Source: Owenia fusiformis (lineage: Eukaryota > Annelida > Polychaeta > Sabellida > Oweniidae). Taken from it: DNA of 64,000 nucleotides. Under the pieces are notes generated by a model, which worked only from the letters and a program-made list of their open reading frames with translations, did no database searches and was not told where the DNA came from. Location of the stretch: the NCBI GenBank assembly GCA_903813345.2, contig CAIIXF020000002.1, positions 4,938,001-5,002,000 on the forward strand, in the 5' to 3' direction. Shown one piece after another: positions 12,307 to 25,110 of this stretch. Each line of letters opens with the position of its first letter. Positions within the stretch are counted from its first letter, which is position 1. Position numbers and translations under genes: made by a program.

Positions 12307-12504
12307 AGTGATCTCCCCAGCATAAAGCAAGATGGGCGCAGCAACCACCTGAGATTTTGAAAATATGCTTGCACCCACCTGAAAATCAGTCTGCACCCAC
12401 CTAAAAATGAAAAAAATCATTGGCATATTTCCACAAATTTTTGTCTAATTTGTAAAAATGAGAGTTTTTGCACCCACCTGAGAAAAAATGCTGAGGAGAT
12501 CACT
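12307..12504. mobile_element. 198-bp MITE with 16-bp terminal inverted repeats
   Basis: The left end AGTGATCTCCCCAGCA is matched at the right end by TGCTGAGGAGATCACT, 15 of 16 bases. The interior carries several GCACCCACCTGA phrases. A diverged relative lies at about 14935-15130 (CAGCACCCACCTGAG ... TTTTGCACCAACTTGA), and a lone left end occurs at 12762-12777. No target-site duplication is obvious. Non-autonomous, no protein. Confidence 0.7.
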
Positions 12505-13632
12505 TAATGGTGTTTTAAGTTGATCCAAATGGAAATCAAGAAATTAAGTGACTCTTGTAATACATTTACATGTATTCTGGACCTACCAACACCCATGCTG
12601 CCATCTATATTTCAATTTATATTGAAAACACAGCTACAAGCCCTTATGAGCCCCTCCCCCTACTCCACATACATACCTCCCCACAATGTTTTGTTAAAGC
12701 ACAGGGTACTTTTTACTGAGATTAATTATTCATTGGAGATGCAAATATACTCTAAGGCATTCAGTGATCTCCCCAGCATTATTTTTCAAGCGGGGGGGGA
12801 GGGTTATCAAGTGTTACTGAGTTTATTTATCAACTCACAAATTTGTGTAAAGGATGAGTCTAGATATATGCCCTTTTGGTCCCTCAGTTAAATGTATGTG
12901 ATAGGTATATTTACTATTTCATGAGTATTAATGCAAAATAAACCCCCTGCTGAGAGTCAAAATAAGTAACAGAAAACAATCAATAATTATCATAGAAAAA
13001 ACACCAATGGCAACCTGTATGGCATATAAAATAGAAATAACTTAAAGACCATGAAGAATTAAAAAGAAAATCTTTTTGTTTTAGATATATGTAAGGATTT
13101 AATTCTTTTTCAAATTTTTTGAATTTTCCGCCATTTTAATTTGAAGGGGGAAAAACAAGATAGCTGCCATTTGATGTAAGAAATATCAGAACAAAAGCAG
13201 CTTCACTTTCACAATGAGCAATGGCATTTTCACAATGAGCACAGTTTTCTGGTTTAGGTTTATGTTTAGACATATAACTCCCCTATCCATTCAATCCTCC
13301 TCTGTTCAATTTTGATTGTATTTTATATGAGTTTTACTTTAATAAACCAGCAATGACATTATTTTTGTGAGAATATAAGTTTTGTCAAAATAATCCCAAA
13401 ATTGAGCTTTGTACAATTTAGAAGCATCAATAATGCCAACAAGTAATTTGAACATTCATGTCATTAAATTCTGTTCAATTTCCCTCTGATTTGTTGCCAT
13501 GATGACATGTTATGACATCATCCTGAAACACTTAACCAGTCTTTACCAAAGCTTTTAAACACTCGTTGTTCAATCAGGATCAATTATTTTTCATTAGAGG
13601 TCCAAACAAGATGTATAATGTTTTATTTCCAG
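12505..13632. other. No supported gene
   Basis: It contains a solitary MITE left end near 12762 and a G run at 12792-12799, otherwise AT-rich. The 123-codon frame at 12520-12891 spans the MITE end and lacks protein-like features. Confidence 0.35.
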
Positions 13633-13776
13633 ACTGCATCAAGAGAGATGATAGTGTATGGATCAGAGCTTGACTCTATAAGTGAGAATGGGTAGAGCTA
13701 CTATCAGCAAGCACATCTAACACCAGAGGAGCCAACCTTGCCTCAAAGATAATTGCCAGGTATTTTACAAAGATCT

Positions 13777-14253
13777 GTTATCACTGGTGATCCACTCGGA
13801 ACGTCAAAGGTACAATTTTTCTTTTTTCCTTATTTCTATATTGTAGGCAGAATTCCCACAACATTTTATCACAATGTATATCACAATCATATGTTTAAGA
13901 AAGAAGACAACAGAATCGGCGATTTAATTCCTCACTTAAATTACAGAAACAATATTTCAAAAAACAGTTAAGATCTGCACTTTTAACCCATATCATTTCT
14001 GTAACTTAAGTGAGGAATTAAATCGACGATTCTATTGTCTTCTGATCTATTTTTTCGCAAACATGTACATGTACCTTTTATAAAACATATGATACTGATA
14101 CACGTTTGTGTGAAAAAATGTCGTGGTGATTCTGCCTACAAGGTGTGAAATAAGGAAAAAAGAAAAATCATACCTTCGACGTTCCAACATTTTGTTACCC
14201 AAATGAACTGTTTCTGTAACCAGCGTAATCGAGCGGATCACCCGTGTGTTATG
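13777..14253. mobile_element. Foldback element inside an intron of the spectrin-like pseudogene
   Basis: Left (GTTATCACTGGTGATCCACT, then GAACGTC, then AGGCAGAATTCCCAC, then GAGGAATTAAATCG on the complement) and right (GAGGAATTAAATCGACGATT, then GATTCTGCCTAC, then GACGTTCC, then CGAGCGGATCACCCGTGTG) halves are imperfect reverse complements of about 200 bp joined near 13985. It begins only 17 bp after a splice donor. The short frames on both strands here come from the two arms. Confidence 0.65.
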
Positions 14254-14929
14254 CATATGACAAAAAAAGTGAATTAGTAATATTTTGGATATAAAGAGTG
14301 TAAAATTGCAATAGTGTACAGGTGGGCAGGCCCAACATTATTATTATTGTTTTATTTTCTCACTTTTTTGATGAATATGGAGTGCATTTAAAGACAACTA
14401 GCATCAAACCTTCACAAAACTACATGCAACTGGGTCTTAGTCATCATAAAAACATGTCATTCCTCAAACACAATGAGTAACACTTAATTGTTCCATCTGT
14501 AGGTACCATTCACTACCAGTTAGTAGCTGTAAGAAACAGTGTAGGAAACAGGAAAAGGCTGTGAGTGAACATGAGGGCTATGGAAGACTAAACAAGGCTT
14601 TGCAACAGAGCCTAGATGACCTAGAGGCCAAACTTAATAGCAATACATTCACACAGGGGGACTGATCAGCTGTGCATGCTAAATTACAGAATGTCCAGGT
14701 ATGTCCAATGAAAGTCTGAATCTTTATCTCAATGAATGATTTTAATATTTAATTTCCAAACATTTTGTTATGTATTCATTTCAGAACTTACTGTCCTACA
14801 ACGAAGAAGAAAATCATAAGCTTAGAGCTAAATCACCCAAAGTGACATTAAATCACAAAGTCTCATATTTTATACACATCTCACTGACATTATCCACAAA
14901 TTTGTTCAAGTCACTGCCATATGCAATGC

Positions 14930-15140
14930 ATACAGTTATCTGCTCAGCATTAAAGCAAGAAGGCACAGCACCCACCTGAGAATTGTAAAACCGGCTTAAA
15001 TTTCATCTTCCTAAAAATTCATTTGCATCCACTTAAAAATGAGAAAAATAATGAAAAATGGGCATAGTTTTACCAGTTTTGGTCTGAATTGTGAAAATGA
15101 GAATTTTGCACCAACTTGATAAAAATGCCTTATCTGGTGC
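14930..15140. repeat. Diverged relative of the 12307-12504 MITE
   Basis: It shares CTCAGCATTAAAGCAAGA, GCACCCACCTGAGA, ACCACTTAAAAATGA-like and GAATTTTGCACC blocks in the same order as the 12.3-kb element. The ends are worn and no terminal repeats can be read. Confidence 0.5.
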
Positions 15141-15330
15141 CTGATAATTGAAATCCTGAAAATACGGCAAATTGCCATGTTTCTAGTTTTATAGTCACTT
15201 CAATTGATTCAATGTAGCAATTTGTGACATTGATTTATAGGAATCAGATATATGATAATTATGTAAGTTTGGTCGATCTTTCCATTGATATATCAAACTT
15301 GATTCCATCTATTTTGATTTTGGCTGTAGA

Positions 15331-15348
15331 GGGGGGGGGGGGGGGGGG
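15331..15348 (+). repeat. 18-base G run
   Basis: An uninterrupted homopolymer of 18 G. Other long G runs occur at about 21490-21503, 28785, 29003-29014 and 37808-37819. Lengths in assembled sequence are unreliable. Confidence 0.9.
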
Positions 15349-17781
15349 CAGGGCTTATTTGATAGTTAAGAATAGCATTTTAGAGTCATATTACCATTTG
15401 AATTATGGAAGCTACTTTAGCTTTATCAATATGCAAATCTAAAATTTTATGAATCATGTTTTCACAGAACACAAGTAATTTTTTGAATGGAACCCCTGAA
15501 GGACTTACAATTTCGCATATATCTTTAGACTTTGAAGCTGACACTAATGAGTGAGAAAAGTTTGGTAGACAGAAGGAGGGAGACATTCTCAGAGTTGCAG
15601 ACACAGAGTGGTGACCCTCATTTTACCTTAGAGAAGAATCTTGTTGTTGAGAGATACCACATGCTTCTCGACAAAGTGGAGGTATGATCTAGAGATACTT
15701 TATATGATGCACTGTTACATTGGGTAATTTTAATACTACTGGTACAAAAATAAACTTCCAACATTGAGGATGAGTTGGCTATAGGATCAATTACTCAGAT
15801 GTGAGTAGGTAGTTACCAGTTTCGCCACCAGGCGGCTGAGTCGGGGGAAATAACATGGCAGGGTATTACAAATTTCCCTTAAACTTGAATATTCATCAGT
15901 TTTAGTGGTTCACTTTTCATATTACCCTTATGTATCTGATAGTTATTCAAATTAAAATATGTCCAGTAAAGGAAAATGTTATCTGCCCAACACAAGAAAA
16001 GATATTTCACTTTTTGTGATTTTACAACATGGGGTCTATGGGGAATCTCCCCGATCTAGAAGTCACATTTTCAAAGAAAATTAAATTTTCAAAGTTGATA
16101 AACTCTTATCAAAGCCACATTTCTAGATGTAATTTTACATGTAGATTCGAAATATGACATCAGTTTGACTGAAGTTTGAATTTTTAATGACGTAAATCAA
16201 GATTATTTCTACTCGCACCTAGTCTATTGTCTTATGGATGAGTTGTCTTGGGGATCAATTGACTTTGGGATGAGTTGGTTCTTAGCAACCAGTTGTCTTG
16301 GAAATCAGTTGTCATGGGGACTAATTGACCCTGCAATCTACATGTATCGTGTACAAAAGTATATGTAAATCAGGGTGTTTGTTCTTGCAAATGGATATCC
16401 ATTTGATCTCATTTCTTTGATCTGATCTCTCTTTTAGGATTTATTAAGGGAATGTGACAATGTATTGTCAAACCACATATACCAGGAGGCACTGGAAAAA
16501 TGCAACAGAATGAATAGATGGAGAAACCATTGAATAACCTGGAGGGGGATAGGCACACCACACAAGCTCAATTACTCAAGGTAAATTTTGGGATATTTTA
16601 CAGAATGAAGCCGAAATTATACACAGGGTGTTCCATCAAAATTGTATTCCCACATACTTGAACCCTCAACCCTTATAAACAGATGTCTCAAAAGAAATTG
16701 TAGAGATTATCCAAAGTTACATTTCTCTCTCATTTGTATGGATACTTCAAGAGATGAAAGCACAATGCAAACTCAACTAGCACGAGTGAAGGTCTTCTTA
16801 TTTACTATTAAAAACCCTCTCGTAGTAATACAGTGCAAATGTATTTCTCTAACATATTTTACATTCAAAATATTACAAGTTACGGAGAATGAAAAATGCA
16901 ACTCATCTAAAATTATCAGGCGTAATTGCTCAGATTATTAAAGCTAAAAGCATTACTTCAAGCAAACAAAGTGACTGTATGTAAATGAAAGTATAATTTC
17001 TCCAAAAAGGATATTCCTGTACAAATAGAGGATGGCCAGAGCCTGCTTCATCCCATGCAGACACGGGAGAGAAAACTCTGACAAATTTCTTGGTATTGGG
17101 TCCAGACACCATCCGGCAAAACCTTCACTACAATTATGAAACTTTGACAAAACGACTCGCAGATACCAAGGGCACATTAGAGAGCTGTCTCCTGGAGTTG
17201 TCACAGTATGGTAACCGCACAGATCAGGTGAGAATGAGTATCTTTATTCCAAAAAGTTGGGAAATGATGCTTATTAAGTGAGCATTTGAACACTGATTTT
17301 GAGGAAAAACAATTAAACACTGAAGATATGTCTCAGAGTCCAACAATTTATGCAATTTTTAAACTAACTCTTTATATGACTTGAAATAAGAAACAATTGA
17401 GGCACAGGGTGAGCCAAAAATGTTAATCGAAACAAATGTTAAAAACTAAGTCATTCAGCATTGTTTAAGATCATATTTATCACCATTAAACCTTTTCAAT
17501 TTTCTTCATCTTAGAAGTATGGCTATATTATACTAAAGCTGAAGGCATTTTAGAGTAGATCACAATTATGGCATTGTTTTTCTGATTCTTGCCTCAGAAA
17601 ATTAAAAATGGCTGGAATAGGCCATAACTTAGAGATATGATACTACAATGATCTATTTATTGAAGGGAAGAGTGCGATGGTAAATATTACATTGTGACTG
17701 TACAGTTCATGATTTATATATGTTCGTTGGGATTCCCTACGCCTTGGAGTTGCCAATTTCTAGTTGTAAATTGTGAATTGT

Positions 17782-19228
17782 AGGTTCTACAACATGAGTC
17801 AGAACATCCCCAGGTTCTACAACATGAGTCAGAACATCCCCAGGTTCTACAACAACATGATTCAGAACATCCCGAGGTGCTACAACATGAGTCAGAACAT
17901 CATCAGGTTCTACAACAACATGAGTCAGAACATCCCCAGGTTCTACAACAACCTGATTCAGAACATCCATCACCAGGTTCTACAACAACATGAGTCAGAA
18001 CATCCCAAGGTTCTACAACAACATGAGTAAAAACATCATCAGGTTCTACAACAACATGCGTCAGGACATCATCAGGTTCTACAACAACAGGAGTCAAAAC
18101 ATCATCAGGTTCTACAACAACAGGAGTCAAAACATCATCAGGTTCTACAACAACATGAGTCAGAACATCATCAGTGTCTACAACAACAGGAGTCAGAACA
18201 TCATCAGGGTCTACAACAACAGGAGTCGGAACATCATCAGTGTCTACAACAACAGGAGTCAAAACATCATCAGGTTCTACAACAACATGAGTCAGAACAT
18301 CATCAGGTTCTACAACAACATGAGTCAGAACATCATCAGGTTTTACAACAACATGAGTCAGAACATCATCAGGTTTTACAACAACATGAGTCAGAACATC
18401 ATCAGTGTCTACAACAACAGGAGTCAAAACATCATCAGGTTCTACAACAACATGAGTCAGAATATCATCAGGTTCTACAACAACATGAGTCAGAATATCC
18501 ATCACCAGGTTCTACAACAACATGAGTCAGAACATCCCCAGGTTACAACATGAGTCAGAACATCCCCAGGTTCTACAACATGAGTCAGAGCAATGCATCC
18601 CCAGGTTCTACAACAACATGCGTCAGAACATCATCAGGTTCTACAACAACCTGAGTCAGAACATCATCAGGTTCTACAACATGAGTCAGAGCAATGCATC
18701 CCCAGGTTCTACAACAACATGCGTCAGAATATTCCCAGATTCTACAACAACAGGAGTCAGAACACCATCAGGTTCTACAACAACATGAGTCAGAACATCA
18801 TCAGGTTCTACAACAACATGAGTCAGAACATCATCAGGTTTTACAACAACATGAGTCAGAACATCATCAGTGTCTACAACAACAGGAGTCAAAACATCAT
18901 CAGGTTCTACAACAACATGAGTCAGAACATCATCAGGTTCTACAACAACATGAGTCAGAACATCCCCAGGTTACAACATGAGTCAGAACATCCCCAGGTT
19001 CTACAACATGAGTCAGAGCAATGCATCCCCAGGTTCTACAACAACATGCGTCAGAACATCATCAGGTTCTACAACAACCTGAGTCAGAACATCATCAGGT
19101 TCTACAACATGAGTCAGAGCAATGCATCCCCAGGTTCTACAACAACATGCGTCAGAATATTCCCAGATTCTACAACAACAGGAGTCAGAACACCATCAGG
19201 TTCTACAACAACATGAGTCAGAACATCA
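17782..19228. repeat. 33-bp minisatellite of about 44 units with higher-order duplication
   Basis: Units of the type AGGTTCTACAACAACATGAG followed by TCAGAACATCATC are repeated for 1.45 kb; some units are 30 bp, lacking one AAC, or carry an extra GCAATG. A block of about 260 bp starting at 18541 is repeated nearly exactly at 18969, a shift of 428 bp. The unit has no stop in most frames on either strand, so many overlapping open frames appear: VLQQHESEHHQ or NNMSQNIIRFY forward, VVVEPDDVLTH reverse. That is expected of any 33-bp unit without stops. One forward frame (19122-19502) runs out of the array into unique sequence for about 90 codons, so use as an exon cannot be fully excluded. Confidence 0.9.
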
Positions 19229-20500
19229 GCAAGAGGCTCTCGGGGGTTGTCAGTTCATGATAACAGAAGAACTATCGCTTGATGTTGGAGGTATAATAAC
19301 AAAACTGTATGACAGGGATGATTTTGAAGCTTTGTGTTTACAGATGAAGAAGCTCTCTACATGTTTGTTATGTGTTACAAAAAGTACACCTTTTCAAAAC
19401 CATCTTAATGTTCATTGGGACAATGGCCTGGTAGTAGACAGGAAAATACTTTTGTCTTGCTGCTTTGGTTGTGCGCAAGCTATCGAAATATTGATGAAAT
19501 AGTGGTTAGTAGAATTTATTAAGTAAATTGATCAGAAGTATTTGAATTTATAGTACTTACGAAAACATATATTTGGTGAAAAATATCACTCTTGATAGCT
19601 AATACATTTTTATAGTCTCTGTCAGAGTGTTATTTAGATGGAAATCGGTGTTTGTTACAAGGTTACACTGAATGTGTGCAAACAATCTTTTGTAGAAATG
19701 CCTTGTTAACTTCATGTAAAGATATTCATTTGCAATAACTTTGTAAAGTACATATAGTCATTTAATAAGGGAAATCTTAAATGGATGAATTTTGGTGCCC
19801 CAATAAAAATGGTGGAGAGAATAAGATTTCTACTTGGCGAATAAATATGAATACTGTTATTTCAATACAGGATTTATCATACATAAAAATTGGAGATTGG
19901 TTAGCTCATTACATTTGGAAGATCTTTAAGATATTCAATTAATGGTTCTTGCACAGTGAGCCTCTGAGAATAACAAGGCGTCTGTTGTTGGTAAACATTG
20001 GATTTCTTCTAAAAATTCAAAAATTGAAGAAGCATTAAGCGGTTCTGGTGTTTTGTATTTTTTAGTTTTTGAGGGCTTTCATTGACATTTAATCATGGGG
20101 TTGTGGAAATTGTTTTTTCTTGTCAAATTTAACCAGTAATTGCAGTATTCATTATGTAGGCATTTTAGTTTATGTGGACATACCTGAATCGGTGCATTTT
20201 CTGTGGTGTTATTGCCAACTCAAGGGTATGATATTGAGAAAAATATCGACGATGATGCTTTTAGCTGTGATCACTTAGGTTTTCATACTCTACAGCTACT
20301 ATTTTTATCTGCATTAAACATGTTGAAAATCATCACTCACTATAATATATCAATCAGTTCTGTTAATCAAAATCAATGTGTTAATATTGAGACAAAATTC
20401 AATAAGAAAGTCACATTTGCACTCATTGGAATTGTGCGCTCATTAGATATAATATGATTTACAGGTATATGTATTACATTTTTTATTATATCTCATATAC
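19229..20500. other. No supported gene
   Basis: Just after the minisatellite, GTTGGAG|GTATAA at 19290 resembles a splice donor, but no matching acceptor and protein family were recognised. The rest is AT-rich. Confidence 0.35.
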
Positions 20501-20643
20501 TACAGTAAAACCTGTTTTAGTGCACACCACTTTAGATAGATTTCACATCGACTCCTGTATATAATCCCCTCTAGTTAGAAAATACCTATCGTGAACACTT
20601 TTTGTGGCTCAATAGGTGTTCACTATTTACAGGTTTTACAGTA
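20501..20643. mobile_element. 143-bp Tc1/mariner-type MITE
   Basis: The left end TACAGTAAAACCTGT and the right end ACAGGTTTTACAGTA are inverted repeats with TA at the borders, typical of small non-autonomous Tc1/mariner derivatives that duplicate TA. The inner sequence GTGCACACC/GGTGTTCAC extends the pairing imperfectly. Confidence 0.7.
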
Positions 20644-20649
20644 TTTGAA

Positions 20650-22937
20650 TTTATTGGAATATATGTAAATGTGTCTTTATTTGTGATCGATGTACAATGT
20701 ACTTGATGTTTCAATACTGAATGCATACATTTTTGGCTTTTGCAAAATATATATTGTCACTAGTCCACAGTAGGGACAATAGGAATTAGCCACATCCAGA
20801 AATGGAGATAAAATTTGTTAATGTTCAGGATTGAAGTGAGTCAACAGGTATATGCATAATTATAAAACTTTATAAATCGCTTGATAAAATGAATAGTCAC
20901 ATGGGTTGACCTTGAAATAGCATGTGTAAATAGTTATTTGCAATAGAAATAAATAAATCAGTACATCAAACTTTCTTTATTAGTTTATTTGATCCAGACT
21001 TGAATACAGCATCAACTCCAAATACTTCAATGAAGTTCAAGGCCAGCTATTATCAGAAATTATAACATTAATTAAAACCTCATCTACATCTGTAATCCCA
21101 AATACCTTTGAAAACGTAAACTTGAACACATAAGGACTCCAACTCCTAATTGCAATAGCCAATTCATCTTTGAATTTCGAGAACAAATTTTATTCTATTT
21201 TGAGAGCCTTTATCGGCATGAATTCAAATTGACAGAAAGGTAAAAGGTCGGGCAATTAATCCAATTCATGAATACCAAAGGATGCTACATCCCGGGTTTA
21301 GAGTGTTTTGCATTTCGTTCAGTTTATGGCGCCTCTACCGGCAAAAGTTAAAATAGCACTGGTTTCGAGACTATTTAAGTACGGGTCAAGGGATGCAGGA
21401 GAAATGAGTCGGAGGATGATATATCCCCTGGGTTTTATACAGCATTTTATTGTTTTAAGTTTGGATCTGGGATGTAGCCGGTATTTGACGGGGGGGGGGG
21501 GGGGTCGATTTAAAAAAAATCCAAGGGATTCACTTTTGAAATGGCCCAAAAATGACCAAAACCATTTGAAAAAGTGCTCAGAATGATGAAAACTGCATGG
21601 TTTTGAAAGCATTTTTGGCAATGGTAGAGGGTCCTGGCTACGGGCCTGTTACATAAGTTTGTTAATGATAGATTCAAACTGATAGCATGGTCATACGGGG
21701 GTCCTATCCATAAATACTCTGATAGGACGCTGTCCCGGGGTTTTCGTGTCGTTTCGTTCAGTAAATAGCACTGGTTGCGAGACTATTTTAGTACGTGTTT
21801 CTAGCACGTGTTATAGAAACCCGGGTCCTGTCAGTGTTTGCCATCGACCCTTTCTCGCAATTTCAGAGTCACTGCAAAAAATTGAAACATCAGTCGGATC
21901 ATAAGACTAAATAAAAAAGCTATTTAGGGATGAATAACATTCGGTGAAATCCGTGATATCGTTATATCATTCGTTAATTGTCAAAGCTGCGCCCATTTCT
22001 CGGTGCAGGCAGATAGCTGGGCATACACAAAATGTATTGTATGTGCTCCTTAGGTTGCACTCGGGTGCTATCAACATCGAACACACACACGTTTAAGATA
22101 CACAGAGATAATTAAGGGATGAGTGACAAAGGGATGTTAAAAACAGGTGGCTATTGCAATTGATATTTTAATGTAACTTTAGTATGTAAGAATCTTTTCA
22201 TCAATAAAAATAACATCTTAGATATTACAGCTACATGTACAATGTGAGTGTATTTAAAAATGTAGTACATTATTAGCTAGTTCCATCTATAAAGATGTCT
22301 GATGACAAAAAGCTCAATTTTCCTTGATGTCGTGGTCAATGGGACTTTAACACGTGAACTAATGTTTTTTATTTTTTTGTTTTAAAGTCACTTATAGCAA
22401 ACCTAATCTAACAATTATCTCACTATATGCTTATGACATATTCATGTATACGTTGTTTGTCTTTTTTTCAAATCAACCCACGGAAATATGCAATACACCA
22501 AGTTAAAAAAGTGGTACGAATCATAAAAGCGACGTTGGGTGTTTCACTAGTAATTTTTATATGAAAAATCTAGAAATATTACCCAAATTAAACTATGACT
22601 ATTCAAAAGAAGACATTCAAATCTATATTATGTAAAAAAATCAAATTTGTCCGAAGCAGGGATAACGCTCAATTAGAGTGACGAACTTTGTTCTCCAAAC
22701 CGAGAATGGTCTTTTATGAAAAAAGTTATGAAAACACATCACCAGATCATGTAAAGCTGTTTTACCTAAAAGATCGTTTTATCTTCACCCTTCGATTGGA
22801 TTTCATGAAAAAATATTTTTATGAAAAAATAGGATTTGTAGGATATCGACGCTCTAACATGTAGTTTTAATCACACGCAGGTATCTGGTTTTATTGCGTG
22901 TAGAATGTATCGATATCAGGACCGCTACATGCCAGTG
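20650..22937. other. No gene; scattered repeats
   Basis: At 21300-21385 and 21738-21800 a phrase (TCGTTCAGT ... AATAGCACTGGTT ... CGAGACTATTT ... AGTACG) occurs twice in direct orientation. A G run lies at 21490. About 22700-22850 is a diverged fragment of the interior of the 1.45-kb element (ATGAAAACACATCACCAGAT ... TTTTATCTTCACCCTTCGA), just outside intact copy B. Confidence 0.45.
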
Positions 22938-24373
22938 ACCTTGCTCCTTTCTGTCGTATTAAAAAAGCAAAAATAACATATCACGGTGGGGTGCGAACCA
23001 CTCGCCTGGGACTTGGTTATTCACTAGTACCATAGGCGTTCATCTATTCTGGATACAACTGACGAGTTGTATTTACGTGCAGTCAAAAGTGAAGATCATT
23101 TTGAATTGACGCTCGGTATAAATATATAATACTTTTATCCTTTCGTATCGGTTGCACGTTAGCCTCATGGCTAACGTGCCTAGCTCCCATGCTCTAGGTT
23201 AGTCGATCGAGACCCGTTCATGGCGAATTTTTTGATTTGCTTGTTGTAAAGATATAATAAGTAGGGCAAAATCCAGAAAAAGTAGATCAAAAATACTCCA
23301 ATGGAGTATAAAATTGTCACCAGGATTCCGAAATGAGACGAATGTAAACTCGTTAAATCTCGGTAGATGAAGTAGGTCAGAAAATCCGGATTAATCCGAA
23401 CAAGGTTCGGAAATCTTCGTCATAAGAAGTAGATCAAAAATACTCCAATGGAGTATAAAATTGTCACCAGGATTCCGAAATGAGCCGAATGTAAACTCGT
23501 TAAATCTCGGTAGATGAAGTAGGTCAGAAAATCCGGATTAATCCGAACAAGGTTCGGGAATCTTCGTAATAAGAAGTAGATTAAAAATACTCCCAATGGA
23601 GTATAAAATTGTCCCCAATATTCCGAAATACGACGAATCGAATCGGCAAACTTCGGTAAAATAATGAAGTGCATAAAAACCGAAATGATCCGATGAACGT
23701 TCGGATAAAATCGTGAACAGGTGTCAGGGGTTTCCCCTCATCTTTCCCCACATTGTTCTAAAAGCCTTATATGGATTTATCACGTAACATTCAAAATGAC
23801 GTTCCTATATGGTTCTATGGGTTCGAACACGTGACCAAATATACCAAATAAAAATTTTACCTTGACCACTGGATGGGATTTCATAGAAAATATCCAAGAA
23901 AACCTATCCTCGTGATCCTTAAATCACTTAAATTCGATCATTTTATTTTCACCCCTTGATGGAATTTTATGAAAGAAGTCATGAAAACACATCATCATGT
24001 AAGGGTTTTCACCTAAATTAGCTCGTTTTATCTTGAGCCTTCAATTGAATTTCTTGAAGAAATATTTTATGAAAAAATATCATCATGTTATGATTTGTAT
24101 TTAAATAAGACCGTTTCATCTAAATACTTGGATAATATTTCATAAAAAATGCACTTTAAAATTTTTCAGAATTTGCCTTAATTTATCAATGTAATGAAAG
24201 TATAAGATTAACTCTCAAATAGCGTTCTATTTTAACCTTTTTATTGAAATCAATACAGGACTCGCTCTCTAAATATCCAATAAAAATTCAACCCTTGGAT
24301 GTGATTTCGTTGGAAAAAAAATATGTCAAGTCCAGAATCAAATGATTTGTCCAGAACCTCTTAAGATCCTGTT
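22938..24373 (-). mobile_element. 1.45-kb repeat element, copy B (inverted)
   Basis: This is the reverse complement of 1273-2724 with the same two ends and different flanks. It keeps the internal ~150-bp tandem units (the 84-codon minus-strand frame at 23420-23674 matches that of copy A), the tRNA-like piece (about 23155-23224) and the box-B-like piece near 22990 (GGTTCGCACCCC on the minus strand). Together with copy A it brackets 20 kb as a long inverted repeat, a substrate for inversion by recombination. Confidence 0.75.
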
Positions 24374-24949
24374 TGCCATAGTTCAATATTCCTTTAAAAC
24401 GATTTTGGCAAAAAAACATGTGAGGATGAATACTAAGTATTGGTATGAATTATCGCTTATTAAAAGATACGTGTGACCTCTCAAAGTTAGTCTTAAATAA
24501 ATTCACTATTCTTGAACAAAAAGTCCTTCAAAAACCACTTTTTGAATTAAAAAAAACGTTTCACACTTTGATAACATTGGGTAAGATGTAAGCCAAAGTG
24601 GTTAGACTTTATATGGGGCTTTTAAGTTGATTTTGTTCATTCAGAATTAGTTAAGTTAATTTGGTTCATAATTATTTCTTAGTCATAGAATTCCTGGTGT
24701 ATGATGATCATGGAACTGTACCAAAGCTGTCTTCCTTCTTGCGTTATTTGATGTAAAAATTATTAATGTTGACCATTTACTAAGACGGGCCCTCGGGGAC
24801 GGGCCTATGATCCCGGGCCTGTGATTTCATTTTTAAACAAATCAATAACTTTCAATAAATACAACACTACAGGACTAGAACACCATATTATACAACTAAA
24901 ATTTTAAATAAGAATGTCACGTGACGTTCGCATCACTTATCGTGGAACT

Positions 24950-25110
24950 TGTCGTGAGTTGCGAATTTGTACGACAGACTTACGATTTTTATGGAAACGG
25001 ATCTGTCGTAAGTCTACGACAGTCGTAAGTTTGTCGTAACTTTCCCCATTCCTACGACTGTCGTGGAGTTACGATATCGTAAGTCAACGACATTTTTGGA
25101 AACGACCCCC
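24950..25110. repeat. Cluster of inverted TCGTAAG/CTTACGA motifs
   Basis: CTTACGA, TCGTAAGTCTACGACAGTCG, TCGTAACTTTCC and ACGATATCGTAAGTC follow one another, so the segment can fold into several stems. It looks like part of a MITE whose outer ends I cannot define. Confidence 0.5.

Larger units (their letters stand above)
13633..17227 (+). pseudogene. Spectrin-repeat protein, five exons with frameshifts and stops (unprocessed pseudogene)
   Basis: Five exon-like blocks with GT-AG borders and compatible phases: 13633-13759, 14503-14698, 15529-15681, 16438-16580 and about 17031-17227. The translations are heptad-rich and spectrin-repeat-like (for example SLDDLEAKL, LVVERYHMLLDKVE, EKPLNNLEGDRHTTQAQLLK, DTIRQNLHYNYETLTKRLAD), closest in flavour to nesprin or plakin rods. 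The third exon is intact: 51 codons, phase 0-0. The first is one base short after SELDSISENG. The second has one TGA before SAVHAKLQNVQ. The fourth is one base short near an A run and then meets a TAG. The fifth appears one base short. Because introns and splice sites persist, this looks like a decayed duplicated gene, not a retrocopy; sequencing indels could explain some but not all breaks. The exact family and the ends are unknown. A candidate promoter lies upstream at 9.6-9.8 kb. Confidence 0.5.

Noticed and set aside
17903-19216. Long frames of about 200 codons on both strands in the minisatellite
   Set aside because: They follow from a stop-free 33-bp unit and lack start context, domains or splice support.
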